From Corallococcus macrosporus (lineage in GTDB: Bacteria; Myxococcota; Myxococcia; Myxococcales; Myxococcaceae), in the NCBI RefSeq assembly GCF_017302985.1, contig NZ_JAFIMU010000010.1:372001-436000 (forward strand): DNA of 64,000 nt, read 5' to 3'. The position numbers were made by a program, and so were the translations under genes. The notes under the pieces are model-generated. The model was given only the letters and a program-made list of their open reading frames with translations. It made no database searches and was not told where the DNA came from. How positions within the stretch are numbered: the first letter of the stretch is position 1; each line of letters begins with the position of its first letter. Positions 1-8,316 of this stretch are shown piece after piece.

Positions 1-1
1 G

Positions 2-289
2 ACGCTCAAGGCCATGGCGCCCGGTGGCCGCGTGGTGGTGGTGGGCAACCTGGAGTCGGGGGTGGTGAACCTCAACCCGGGCCTGGTCATCGTGAAGGAG
101 CTGGAGATTCTTGGCGCGTACGCGACGACGCGCGAGGAGCTGGACGAGTCGCTGCGGCTGACGGCCAAGGGCCTCATCCGCCCCTTCGTGTCGGAAGAGG
201 TGGCGCTGGCGGACGCGGGCCGCGCGCACTTCCGGCTGGAGAACCGGGAGGTTGCGGGCCGGCTGGTGCTGGTGCCGCCGGCGGCGTGA
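2..289 (+). CDS. aibC: AibC-like medium-chain (zinc-type) dehydrogenase/reductase, C-terminal part
   Basis: The reading frame is open from the window edge, so only the last ~95 residues are visible. They hold the end of the Rossmann domain (GGRVVVVGNLESG, then a segment on switching to the next subunit edge, LEILGAYATTREEL) and the C-terminal catalytic fold ending in EVAGRLVLVPP, typical of MDR alcohol dehydrogenase/quinone reductase proteins. It lies 43 nt upstream of an HMG-CoA synthase gene on the same strand. In Myxococcus, AibC is an MDR enzyme that reduces 3-methylcrotonyl-CoA to isovaleryl-CoA and is encoded next to mvaS; the gene order here matches. The AibC assignment is an inference from this context; the family call is firm. 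Confidence 0.75.
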   Translation, partial: TLKAMAPGGRVVVVGNLESGVVNLNPGLVIVKELEILGAYATTREELDESLRLTAKGLIRPFVSEEVALADAGRAHFRLENREVAGRLVLVPPAA

Positions 290-332
290 GGCCTTCTGGA
301 TTCGCGACCATTTTTGACTTGAGGAGCTCCCC

Positions 333-1583
333 ATGAAGAAGCGGGTTGGAATCGAAGCGCTGGCGGTGGCGGTCCCCCGGCGGTACATCGACATCGAGGA
401 CCTGGCGCGGGCGCGCGGCGTGGACCCGGCGAAGTTCACCGCGGGCCTGGGCGCGAAGGAGATGGCGGTCAACGACCCGGGTGAGGACTCGGTGTCGCTG
501 GCGGCCACGGCGGCCGCGCGGCTCATCCAGCAGCAGGGCGTGGACACGTCGAAGCTGGGCATGCTGGTGGTGGGCACCGAGACGGGCGTGGACCACTCGA
601 AGCCCATCGCGTCGCATGTGCACGGCCTGCTGAAGCTGCCGCGCGCCATGCGCACGTTCGACTCTCAGCACGCGTGCTACGGCGGCACGGCGGGCCTGAT
701 GGCGGCGGCGGAGTGGATCGCGTCTGGCGCCGGTGCGGGCCGCTCCGCGCTGGTGGTGTGCACGGACATCGCGCGCTACGGCCTGAAGACGGCGGGCGAG
801 CCCACCCAGGGTGGCGGCGCGGTGGCGCTGCTGGTGTCGGAGACGCCGGACCTCCTGGCGCTGGACGTGGGGCTCAACGGCGTGAGCACCGCGGACGTGT
901 ACGACTTCTGGCGGCCGGTGGGCCGGCGGGAAGCGCTGGTGGACGGGCACTACTCCATCAGCTGCTACCTGGACGCCATGGCGGGCGCGTACCGGGGCTG
1001 GCGCGAGCGCGCCATGGAGCAGGGGCTGGTGCGGTGGGACTCGAAGCTGCCCAGCGAGCAGCTCGCGCGCATCCTCTACCACGTGCCCTTCTGCAAGATG
1101 GCGCGCAAGGCGCACGCGCAGGTGCGGCTGTGCGACCTGGAGGACTCGGGCAGCGGGCCGGCCACGCCGGAAGCGCGCGACGAGGCGGCGAAGTCGCAGG
1201 CCAGCTACGACGCGCAGGTGGCGAAGTCGCTGGGGCTGAACGCGCGCGTGGGCAACGTCTACACGGCGTCGCTGTACCTGGCGCTCGCGGGCCAACTGCA
1301 CGCGGAGGGCGCGGCGCTGGCGGGCCAGCGCATTGGACTGCTGTCCTACGGCAGCGGTTCCTGCGCGGAGTTCTTCTCCGGCATCGTGGGTGAGAAGGCG
1401 GCGGAGCGCATGGCCCGCGCGGACCTGGACACGGTGCTGGCGAAGCGCGAGCGCGTGTCGGTGGAGGAGTACGAGCGGCTGATGAACCTGCCCTACGACG
1501 CGCCGGAGGCCATCGCCCCGGAGCCCGGCACGTTCCGGCTGGCGGAGATCCACGAGTTCCGCCGCAAGTACGCGGGGGCGTAA
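333..1583 (+). CDS. mvaS: Hydroxymethylglutaryl-CoA synthase
   Basis: 416-residue thiolase-fold enzyme condensing acetyl-CoA with acetoacetyl-CoA to HMG-CoA. Seen: catalytic Cys115 in HACYGGT, the general acid/base Glu83 in GTETGVD, and the CoA-site His250 in YHVPFCKMARKAH; full family length. An AGGAG ribosome site lies just upstream of the ATG. In myxobacteria this enzyme feeds both the mevalonate pathway and, with LiuC and AibABC, the alternative isovaleryl-CoA route used to make iso-branched fatty acids when leucine breakdown is limiting (known for M. xanthus). The AibC-like gene directly upstream supports membership of the aib operon, so regulation is probably by an AibR-type TetR repressor outside the window. 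Confidence 0.93.
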   Translation: MKKRVGIEALAVAVPRRYIDIEDLARARGVDPAKFTAGLGAKEMAVNDPGEDSVSLAATAAARLIQQQGVDTSKLGMLVVGTETGVDHSKPIASHVHGLLKLPRAMRTFDSQHACYGGTAGLMAAAEWIASGAGAGRSALVVCTDIARYGLKTAGEPTQGGGAVALLVSETPDLLALDVGLNGVSTADVYDFWRPVGRREALVDGHYSISCYLDAMAGAYRGWRERAMEQGLVRWDSKLPSEQLARILYHVPFCKMARKAHAQVRLCDLEDSGSGPATPEARDEAAKSQASYDAQVAKSLGLNARVGNVYTASLYLALAGQLHAEGAALAGQRIGLLSYGSGSCAEFFSGIVGEKAAERMARADLDTVLAKRERVSVEEYERLMNLPYDAPEAIAPEPGTFRLAEIHEFRRKYAGA

Positions 1584-1682
1584 AGCCTCACGGATTCCAC
1601 TGAAGGCCCACGGGCGATGCGCGTTTCTGCGTGCATCGCCCGTCTGCCTTGTCTGATAGGGTTCACGTCAAGGGAGTCTCCT

Positions 1683-3149
1683 TTGAGCGTGGAGCGATTG
1701 CGGCACCTGTTCGCGAAGGCATTGAAGGCCTCACTGGCCACGCCGCTTGTGATTGCCGGATGCCACGGTGAACGGCACGTGAAGCCGGACGTGCCCCCTG
1801 GACTCCTGGCGACGAACTACCGCCGGATCCGGTGCGAGGAGGCTCCTACCCGAGAAGGATATTCCTACGTCGACGGCGTCCCCGAAATCGACAGGGCCTG
1901 GATGGTGCCCGCGCCGGACTTCGTCGAATGGAGGCGGTACTCGTACCGCTGGGGGTTCGTCTTCAACCGCGCGCAACGCCGGCCGCTCAACGGACGCTGG
2001 CGAGTCCAGACGGAGTGGAAGCGGTTTCCGGGCTTCCTGCCCATCTTCTCCACGGGGGAAGCCTGTGAGACGGCTCTCGACAAGGAGGCCTGCCTCAAGG
2101 CGCTCCAGGCGCAGGACGGAGGCGAGGAAGGCATTCAAGGTGTTTGTGCTGGTTTTCCCATGGGCATTTGCACTGCCTATTACGTGGTGACCACGCGCGG
2201 CGACGAGGTGCGGACCTACAACACGATGGATTCCCTCAGACAGGTACTGGGCACCATCGACCGGGCACAGGAGGCCGCCCTCCTGGCATTCGCGGCGGGC
2301 CACGACGTCTGCTCACCCACCGAGTTCCCCCCAGCAGTCGGCGTCAACCCCGACGAGGGCTTCACGGTCCTGGTGCAGAACGGCCATGCCTGTGGTGAGG
2401 GCACCTGGACGGCTCGGGTTCCGGTGCGGGTCTCCTCGTCTGGCGAGGTCGTCGAATACGAACCCATCATCGTCAAGTACGGCGACAGCGGCTGCTACCC
2501 CGGCAGAAGGCCCGTGGGGCTCCAGGAGGTGGTGGCCCAGGGCTCCTGCGAGGACGCCCTCGGCGCCTGGTTCGCGCGAGCCGCCCGGCTGGAGTCCGCC
2601 TCCATCCACGCCTTCCTCCGGCTGCGCGAGGAGCTGGCCCTGCACGGTGCGGGTCAGGCCTTGCAGGACGCGGCGCTCGCCAGCGCGGCGGATGAGGTCC
2701 GGCACGCGGAGGTCACCACCCGGCTCGCGCGTCGCTTCGGGGCCGAACCTCCCCTGCCCTCCGTGGCCGACGTGCCGCCTCGGGCCTTGCTCGAGGTGCT
2801 GCTCGACAACGCCGTGGAGGGTTGCGTGCGCGAAACGTACAGCGCGCTGCTGGCCCACCATCAAGCGCTGCACGCGGAGGACCCGGAGATCCGCGAGGCC
2901 ATGGTCCGCATCGCGGACGACGAGACCCGGCACGCGGGCCTGTCGTGGGACATCGACACGTGGGCCGCACCGAAGCTGTCCCCAGCCGAGCGCGACACGC
3001 TCCGCGATGCCCGGCGGCAGGCGCTGGCCGAGCTGTGCGCGGAGGTGGCGGTGCCACTGGACGCGCGCCTGACAGCGGACGCGGGGCTGCCTTCACCGGC
3101 GGTGGGGCTGGCGCTGCTGGACTCACTGGAGCAGGAACTCTGGGCCTGA
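1683..3149 (+). CDS. Lipoprotein with C-terminal ferritin-like domain (paralog 1)
   Basis: 488 residues from a TTG start, chosen because AGGGAG lies 6 nt upstream and because the N-terminus (ERLRHLFAKALKASLATPLVIAGC) then aligns with the neighbouring paralog from its ATG. The basic n-region, short hydrophobic stretch and IAGC lipobox predict a lipoprotein. Residues ~30-285 are an unrecognised domain with several Cys. Residues ~288-470 look like a four-helix ferritin-like bundle: E in RLESASIHAF, EVRH in ADEVRHAE, E in CVRETYSAL, and ETRH in DDETRHAGLSW, a duplicated E...ExxH diiron pattern. Function is unknown; a periplasmic or outer-membrane metal-binding or oxidase role is an inference. An ATG 66 nt upstream in frame would give a 510-residue form without a good signal peptide. 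Confidence 0.8.
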   Translation: MSVERLRHLFAKALKASLATPLVIAGCHGERHVKPDVPPGLLATNYRRIRCEEAPTREGYSYVDGVPEIDRAWMVPAPDFVEWRRYSYRWGFVFNRAQRRPLNGRWRVQTEWKRFPGFLPIFSTGEACETALDKEACLKALQAQDGGEEGIQGVCAGFPMGICTAYYVVTTRGDEVRTYNTMDSLRQVLGTIDRAQEAALLAFAAGHDVCSPTEFPPAVGVNPDEGFTVLVQNGHACGEGTWTARVPVRVSSSGEVVEYEPIIVKYGDSGCYPGRRPVGLQEVVAQGSCEDALGAWFARAARLESASIHAFLRLREELALHGAGQALQDAALASAADEVRHAEVTTRLARRFGAEPPLPSVADVPPRALLEVLLDNAVEGCVRETYSALLAHHQALHAEDPEIREAMVRIADDETRHAGLSWDIDTWAAPKLSPAERDTLRDARRQALAELCAEVAVPLDARLTADAGLPSPAVGLALLDSLEQELWA

Positions 3150-3230
3150 CGAGGTCCATGTCCCAGGTTGCCCGGGCCGCGTGTCCAAGTGGGGCGGGCT
3201 TGGGGCTCGCGCCTTGCCTCCGAGGGATTC

Positions 3231-4589
3231 ATGAACGCCGACCGGCTGCGATTTCTCTTCTCCCGCGCCCTGCGCACCTCCCTGGCCACGCCGCTGCTCC
3301 TCGCGGGATGCGGAACGGAGCCCGTCGTACAGCCCCCACCGACGAAGCCGGAGCCTGTCGACCTGAGCCAGCACTCGGACGTCGCGTGTGCGAACGGCCT
3401 CCCCGTCATCACCGGGCTGACCATCGAGCCTGCTCCGGATGCGATCCAGCTCCGCGATGTCGACCGGATTCCCCCTTATGACGACCACCTCCGGACGTCG
3501 GAAGGAGAAGCCTGCGCGACGGCTTCGGATCCGCGGGCGTGCCTGGACCGAGTGGAAGCGTTGGGTGTCACTCGAGGCTTCCCGCGAATCTGTGGCCTCA
3601 GCATGGAGTGCTCGGAGGGCTTCCTCGTCACGACCCGCGGGGATGAGGTGACGGCGTACACGCCCCCGGAGTCCGTCCGGGCCCTGCTGGGCAGCATCGA
3701 CACCCCCGAGGAGGCCGCGCTCCTGGCCTACGCCTCGGGCTATGCCCTGTGCGGATACCCCGCCTATGAGCGCGGCAAGGTGCGGGCCCTTCCGGACGGG
3801 AGCTTCAGCGTGGTCAGCATCCAGGACTACGACTGCGAAACGAACGTGTACGAGACCCGCCACGACCTGAAGGTCACGCCGTCCGGCGTCGTGACGGAGG
3901 AAGGCACCTTCCCCCTCAAGGAAGGCAAGCCCGACTGCGTCGTCGGCCGGAGGCCCGTCGGACTCCAGGGCGCCCCGGACGGCGGCTGCGAGGACGCGCG
4001 GGGCGACTACTTCGCGAAGGCCGCCCGGCTGGAGGCCGCCGCCATCCACGCGTTCCTGCGCCTGCATGACGAACTGGCCCTGCACGGTGCCACCCGTGAG
4101 TTGCAGGCCGCGGCGCTGGCCAGCGCACGGGACGAGGTACGCCACACCGGCGCCACCGCCCGCCTCGCCCTCCGCTTCGGCGCCACGCCCGTGCCTCCCG
4201 CCGTCACCAGCCTGCCATTGCGTCCGCTGGACGAGGTGCTGCTCGACAACACCGTGGAGGGCTGCGTGCGGGAGACCTATGGCGCGCTGGTGGCGCACCA
4301 TCAGGCCCTGCACGCGAAGGACCCGGAGATTCGCGAAGCCATGGCGCGCATCGCGGACGACGAGACCCGGCACGCGGGCCTGTCCTGGGACATCGACGCG
4401 TGGGCCCGGCCCGCCCTCTCCGCCGAGCAACAGGCTTCACTAAACGAGGCCCGGCGTCAGGCCATCGCGGTGCTGCGCGAGGAGGTGGCCGTGCCGCTGG
4501 ACGCGCACCTGAGCGCCGAAGCGGGCCTGCCCTCTCCCGCGGAGGGACTCGCGCTGCTCGACACGCTGGAGCAGTCGCTCTGGACTTGA
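3231..4589 (+). CDS. Lipoprotein with C-terminal ferritin-like domain (paralog 2)
   Basis: 452-residue tandem paralog of the preceding gene, starting at ATG after CGAGGGA. The N-terminus has basic residues, a hydrophobic stretch and the lipobox LLAGC. The middle region contains the shared segment beginning VTTRGDEV and a shared GRRPVGLQ block. The C-terminal ~170 residues repeat the putative diiron ligands (LEAAAIHAFLRL, DEVRHT, CVRETYGAL, DDETRHAGLSWDID). The C-terminal bundle is far better conserved between the two paralogs than the middle region, so the bundle is probably the conserved functional part and the N-terminal region the divergent one. The gene starts 81 nt after the first paralog's stop and is probably co-transcribed. 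No specific function can be assigned. Confidence 0.8.
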   Translation: MNADRLRFLFSRALRTSLATPLLLAGCGTEPVVQPPPTKPEPVDLSQHSDVACANGLPVITGLTIEPAPDAIQLRDVDRIPPYDDHLRTSEGEACATASDPRACLDRVEALGVTRGFPRICGLSMECSEGFLVTTRGDEVTAYTPPESVRALLGSIDTPEEAALLAYASGYALCGYPAYERGKVRALPDGSFSVVSIQDYDCETNVYETRHDLKVTPSGVVTEEGTFPLKEGKPDCVVGRRPVGLQGAPDGGCEDARGDYFAKAARLEAAAIHAFLRLHDELALHGATRELQAAALASARDEVRHTGATARLALRFGATPVPPAVTSLPLRPLDEVLLDNTVEGCVRETYGALVAHHQALHAKDPEIREAMARIADDETRHAGLSWDIDAWARPALSAEQQASLNEARRQAIAVLREEVAVPLDAHLSAEAGLPSPAEGLALLDTLEQSLWT

Positions 4590-4593
4590 GGCG

Positions 4594-5616
4594 CTACTGC
4601 ACTTCCGCGCGCAGGTCGGGGAACACCTTCCCCACCTTCCCGAGCAGGTAGTCCCCATACGTGCCCCGGAAGGCGTGCACGCTCTGCCGGTCCCAGCGCT
4701 CCGCGTGGTCATCCGCGCCGGCGTCCTTCAACGCGGGCGAGTCGATGGCGCGCACCTCCGCCGTCCAGTCCGGATCAAAGAAGAACGGCAGCGACAGCCT
4801 GTCGCGGCCCGCGCGGTTGAGCACGCGGTGCGGAGTGGAGCGGTACACGCCGCGCGTCATCCGGTCGAGCATGTCGCCGATGTTGCACACGAACGCATTC
4901 TCCACCGGCGGCGCGTCCACCCAGCGCGTGTGTCCGTCCTGGCGAGTCTTCACCTGGAGCCCGCCCGCGTCGTCCTGCTTGAGGATGGTGAGCACACCGT
5001 AGTCGGTGTGCTCGCCCACGCCCCACACCGGCAGCCCCTCCGCGTCCACCTCCGGGCCTGGCGGGTAGTTGAAGATGCGGAACAGCACCGTCGGATCGGC
5101 CATGTACCGGGTGGCGAAGTAGTCCGCCTCCAGGTCCAGGCTGAGCGCGATGCCGGACATCAACGAGTGCCCCAGCGACGTCAGCGCCGCCATGTACTCC
5201 AGCACCGCGCCGCCCAGTCCCTCCGGCTCCCGTGGGAACAGGTTCGGACCATGCAGCGGAGTGCCGGCGCGCACGCGAGGGTCGTCCGGCGGCAACTCCG
5301 TGCCGAAGTACAGCCCCTCCTTGCGGTCCGGCCGGCCCGACGTGAGCTCCCCACCCACCGGGAAGAACCCCCGCCAGGCCCTGCCGCCAAGCGCCATGCG
5401 CACCCGCTGCTTCTCCGCCTCTGGCCGCGCGAAGAAGTCCCGAGCCAGCGTCTCCAGCCGGGACTGGAGCCCCACGTCCACCCCATGGCCCACGACGTAG
5501 AAGAAGCCGGTGTGGCGGCATGCCGTGCCCAGGCGGGCGGCGGCCTCCCTTCGGGCCTGTGGACTCGATGAGGCGTCGACGAGAGCTCGGACGTCGATGA
5601 TGGGCACGGTATCCAT
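4594..5616 (-). CDS. Fe(II)/2-oxoglutarate-dependent oxygenase (isopenicillin N synthase-like)
   Basis: 340 residues starting MDTVPIIDV, the usual N-terminus of the DIOX_N/2OG-FeII_Oxy family. Iron ligands are H203 and D205 in GEHTDYGVLTIL and H263 in STPHRVLNR; R273 and S275 in GRDRLSLPFFF form the 2-oxoglutarate carboxylate site. The frame is open further upstream, but that part is the VOC remnant in another frame and does not resemble this family, so ATG 5616 with GGAG upstream is preferred. The stop lies 2 nt from the end of the convergent ferritin-like gene. Family members hydroxylate, desaturate or cyclise small molecules; the substrate cannot be read from the sequence. Confidence 0.88.
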   Translation of the reverse strand: MDTVPIIDVRALVDASSSPQARREAAARLGTACRHTGFFYVVGHGVDVGLQSRLETLARDFFARPEAEKQRVRMALGGRAWRGFFPVGGELTSGRPDRKEGLYFGTELPPDDPRVRAGTPLHGPNLFPREPEGLGGAVLEYMAALTSLGHSLMSGIALSLDLEADYFATRYMADPTVLFRIFNYPPGPEVDAEGLPVWGVGEHTDYGVLTILKQDDAGGLQVKTRQDGHTRWVDAPPVENAFVCNIGDMLDRMTRGVYRSTPHRVLNRAGRDRLSLPFFFDPDWTAEVRAIDSPALKDAGADDHAERWDRQSVHAFRGTYGDYLLGKVGKVFPDLRAEVQ

Positions 5617-5671
5617 GACGGACTCCAGGAGCGACTGCCCCAGGTGGGCGAGGTCGCGTGCGACGACCGCT

Positions 5672-5935
5672 TCAGCGGAGCTGCTCGGCCAGCGCGACGA
5701 TGATGCCCTCAGGGTCGCGGACGGAACAGAGCCGATATCGGTTCTCGTTCCGGACCAGCCCACCAACGAGTTCAGCGCCATGGGCACGCAGGCAGGCAAC
5801 GACGCCCTCGATGTCGTCGGCAGCGAACACGATGTGTCGGATGCCCAGCGTGTCCACCAGCGCTCAACTCGGCCGTGGCCATCCGGGGTCCGCATCATCG
5901 CAGTGTTGGCGAGGTGCCAGGACGTCCCGGTCACT
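5672..5935 (-). pseudogene. VOC/glyoxalase-family remnant, frameshifted with internal deletion
   Basis: Two pieces of one vicinal-oxygen-chelate protein lie in different minus-strand frames. The upstream piece (about 5935-5885) reads TAMMRTPDGHGRVE, a common mid-protein motif of this family. The downstream piece (5857-5672) reads DTLGIRHIVFAADDIEGVV...SVRDPEGIIVALAEQLR, the normal C-terminal half. The ~20 residues that usually link them are missing and the frame changes at the junction; the N-terminal third is absent as well. The short downstream ORF has an ATG, but half a VOC domain would not complete the metal site, so it is called a pseudogene. Confidence 0.72.
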
Positions 5936-6862
5936 CCCCCCCGGACACTGAGGAACCCCGGGGCGCTGAGGGCCAGGAGGCAGCCCGCCCTCATCAGGCT
6001 TCGCCTGTGGAACCAGCAGCGCCCCGCTGCCGGGTTCCATGATGCGGGCCGGCTCAGGGGGACGCGCATCGGGCGCATCGACCCGCGCAGGAGCTGACAC
6101 GGGGCCGTCGGGCAGGCACTCCTGGGCGAGGGGGTCGTCTGGGGCCTCATGCTTCTGGGGAGCAGGGGCGAACTGGTCAAGCACCCGCTCATCGCACGCC
6201 TTCAGCATCACCGGCAGTTGGTGCTGAAGCGCCTGCATGTCACGCTCGTTCAGGGCATGCATCGCGCACCTGGCCCATTGGCTCAGGGCTTCGCCGCCCA
6301 TGAAGGGCAGCAGCCGCGCCGCAATGCCTCTAAATGCCCGTTGCAGCGATTGGATGAGGAGCAAATGCCCGGGACGCGCAGCCGTCTGGGCCGCCAGTCG
6401 CAGCAACTCGAATTCCAACTGGGCACAGCGCTCTCCGGGGTACCAGCGCGCCGCGTCCGAGAGCGCGTAACAGACGGACTCCAACTGGCCCACCTGTGAC
6501 TCGGCGGCGCTCGCGCAGCAGTCGGCCAGGAGCTCCACCAGCACCTGCCGCTTGAGGCTGAAGAAGCCTTCCAAGAGCCGCCGGCACTCCTCGGAGCGCG
6601 GGTTATGCAGCGCCAGGCCCAGGTTCTCCAGCGTCAGGGACTCGTCCAGCGCCACCGCACGCGCCTGGCGCCCGGAGCGCTGCACCACCAGGCCCCGCGC
6701 CGCCAGCCGCCGCAAGGCCTCGCGCACCGTGCCCCGGCTCACCCCATACCAGCCAGCCATCACCCGCTCAGAAGCCAACCGCCCGTTCCTCGGCAGCCTC
6801 CTCAGTGCGATGTCCCGCTCGATCTGCTCCTCCACGTACGCCACGAGACCTACCCGCACCAT
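5864..6862 (-). CDS. GntR-family transcriptional regulator (FadR/FCD-like)
   Basis: 332 residues from ATG 6862, chosen because GAGGAGGGGG lies 6 nt upstream; an upstream in-frame extension is not family-like. The N-terminal winged helix is clear (GRLASERVMAGWYGVSRGTVREALRRLAARGLVVQR, residues ~25-60). The following helical region (LLEGFFSLKRQVLVELLADCCASA and on to ~residue 235) fits an FCD-type ligand-binding domain, though its metal ligands are not obvious. The last ~90 residues are Pro/Gly-rich, of low complexity, and run through into the VOC remnant in another frame, so the native C-terminus may have been lost and replaced by read-through. It probably regulates itself or neighbours through sites in the upstream 400-nt gap. 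Confidence 0.8.
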   Translation of the reverse strand: MVRVGLVAYVEEQIERDIALRRLPRNGRLASERVMAGWYGVSRGTVREALRRLAARGLVVQRSGRQARAVALDESLTLENLGLALHNPRSEECRRLLEGFFSLKRQVLVELLADCCASAAESQVGQLESVCYALSDAARWYPGERCAQLEFELLRLAAQTAARPGHLLLIQSLQRAFRGIAARLLPFMGGEALSQWARCAMHALNERDMQALQHQLPVMLKACDERVLDQFAPAPQKHEAPDDPLAQECLPDGPVSAPARVDAPDARPPEPARIMEPGSGALLVPQAKPDEGGLPPGPQRPGVPQCPGGSDRDVLAPRQHCDDADPGWPRPS

Positions 6863-6982
6863 CACCGTCCCCCTCCTCGCCCATGCTTCGCCCATCCAAC
6901 CAGAGGGGTCTGACATGGACGCGTGGGCAATCCATCCCCCATCCCTGGCAGGGCCAGGCGGTCTCGGGTGGCGGGCGATGCG

Positions 6983-7007
6983 AACTGGTCCGACTGTTGG
7001 ACCAGTT
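6983..7007. repeat. 25-bp palindrome, intergenic copy
   Basis: Left arm AACTGGTCCGAC, centre T, and a right arm that is its reverse complement with one mismatch. The same 25-bp design occurs twice inside the NRPS gene at 37852-37876 and 37912-37936. This copy could be a GntR operator by position, but the coding copies argue for a dispersed repetitive palindrome (REP-like). Confidence 0.7.
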
Positions 7008-7157
7008 GGTGGACCTCGCTCCCGGCAGGGGGGCCTCGGCACATGAGCCCGCCCTGGCTTCCGCTCAAGCCCATCCGCTCGGCCCACCGCTGCGCTTCAC
7101 GTGACGCGTTTTCGAGGCGTGCATCTTCGAGCCGCGCTTCGGATCGCGGGATGGATT

Positions 7158-7183
7158 GACCGACCGCTGTCGGCCTGTCGGTC
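7158..7183. promoter_or_regulatory. Inverted repeat upstream of oxidoreductase, possible operator
   Basis: Perfect 7-bp arms GACCGAC and GTCGGTC separated by 12 nt, about 80 nt upstream of the oxidoreductase start. Its size and position fit a repressor site; nothing identifies the regulator. Confidence 0.3.
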
Positions 7184-7262
7184 GCGCGGATGTCGGGAAG
7201 GCGGCAGGGGCAGGCCCTCGCGGATGTCCGCACCGGGGCCACTTCCCGCTACCCTCCGGTCC

Positions 7263-8315
7263 ATGACCTCCGCTCGTGTCCCTGGCTCCCCGCTGCGGGT
7301 GGGCCTCCTCGGCTATGGCCTGTCCGGCTCGCGCTTCCATGGGCCCCTCATCGCCGCGGAGCCCGCGTTCACCCTGGCCGCCGTGGCTTCGAGCCGCGCG
7401 GAGGCCGTGGCTCGCGACTGGCCGGGCGTTCGCACCGGCACTGTGGAGTCGCTGCTGGCGGATCCGGACCTGGATGTGCTTGTCGTGTGCACACCCAATG
7501 AGCTGCATGCGCCGCTCGCGGAGCGGGCGCTGCGCGCGGGCAAGCACGTGGTGGTGGAGAAGCCCTTCGCGCTGGACGCGGACGAAGCGCTTCGGCTGGA
7601 CGCGCTCGCGAAGGAGCGGGGCCTGTGCCTCACCGTGTTCCACAACCGGCGCTGGGATGGCGACTTCCTCACCGTGCGCCAGTTGCTGGAGCAGGGGCGG
7701 CTGGGAACGCTCTACAGCCTGGAGAGCCACTTCGACCGCTTCCGACCCCAGGTGAAGGCGCGCTGGAAGGAACAGGACGTTCCCGGAGGCGGCACGCTGT
7801 GGGACCTGGGCTCGCATCTCATTGATCAGGCCGTGCAGCTCTTCGGCCTTCCAGAGTCCGTGGCCGCCGACCTGGGCCAGCAGCGTCCGGGCGCACAGGG
7901 TACGGACTGGTTCCACCTGGTGCTTCGCTACGGCACGCTGCGCGTGGTGCTGCACTCGGGCTCCGTGGTGCATGACCCGTGGCCCCGCTTCGTGTTGCAG
8001 GGAGACCGGGATGCGTACGTGAAGTCCGCGCTGGATCCGCAGGAGGGCCAGCTCGAAGCGGGCCTGCGTCCCGGCCACCCGGACTTCGGCCGCGAGCCCT
8101 CGGAGCGCCATGGCCGGTTGCTGTCCTCGGGGGAAACCGTCGCCACCGTGCCCGGTGACTACGGTCAGTTCTACCGGCAGCTCGGCGCCGCCATCATTCA
8201 CGGCGCTCCGGTGCCCGTGACGGCCCTGAGCGCGAGCGACACCGTGCGCGTCATCCAGGCCGCGCTCCAGAGTGACCGGGAGGGCCGCCGCATCGCTCTG
8301 CCCCCTCGGGGTTGA
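7263..8315 (+). CDS. Gfo/Idh/MocA-family oxidoreductase
   Basis: 350 residues. The N-terminal NAD(P)-binding Rossmann fold shows GLLGYGLSGSRFHGPL near residues 14-29, then VVCTPNELHAPLAERALRAGKHVVVEKPFALDADEA with the family's EKP motif (~residue 99). The C-terminal part (VFHNRRWDGDFLTVRQLL, GGGTLWDLGSHLIDQAVQLFG) is the GFO_IDH_MocA_C alpha/beta domain with the usual catalytic D/H segment. ATG 7263 is chosen because the Rossmann motif then begins at normal distance; upstream in-frame codons have no homology. Related enzymes oxidise or reduce sugars, inositols or biliverdin-type substrates; the substrate is not determinable. Confidence 0.9.
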   Translation: MTSARVPGSPLRVGLLGYGLSGSRFHGPLIAAEPAFTLAAVASSRAEAVARDWPGVRTGTVESLLADPDLDVLVVCTPNELHAPLAERALRAGKHVVVEKPFALDADEALRLDALAKERGLCLTVFHNRRWDGDFLTVRQLLEQGRLGTLYSLESHFDRFRPQVKARWKEQDVPGGGTLWDLGSHLIDQAVQLFGLPESVAADLGQQRPGAQGTDWFHLVLRYGTLRVVLHSGSVVHDPWPRFVLQGDRDAYVKSALDPQEGQLEAGLRPGHPDFGREPSERHGRLLSSGETVATVPGDYGQFYRQLGAAIIHGAPVPVTALSASDTVRVIQAALQSDREGRRIALPPRG

Positions 8316-8316
8316 G

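Larger units (their letters stand above)
6863..7262. other. 400-nt intergenic region between divergent gntR and oxidoreductase genes
   Basis: No credible gene is seen. It contains the ribosome site of the GntR gene at its left end, one 25-bp palindrome (6983-7007) and a second inverted repeat (7158-7183). Divergent promoters must lie here but no convincing -35/-10 pair was recognised. Confidence 0.6.

Noticed and set aside
174-1553. 459-aa minus-strand ORF opposite mvaS
   Set aside because: Arg/His-rich composition with no motifs; the sense strand encodes a complete HMG-CoA synthase with catalytic residues.
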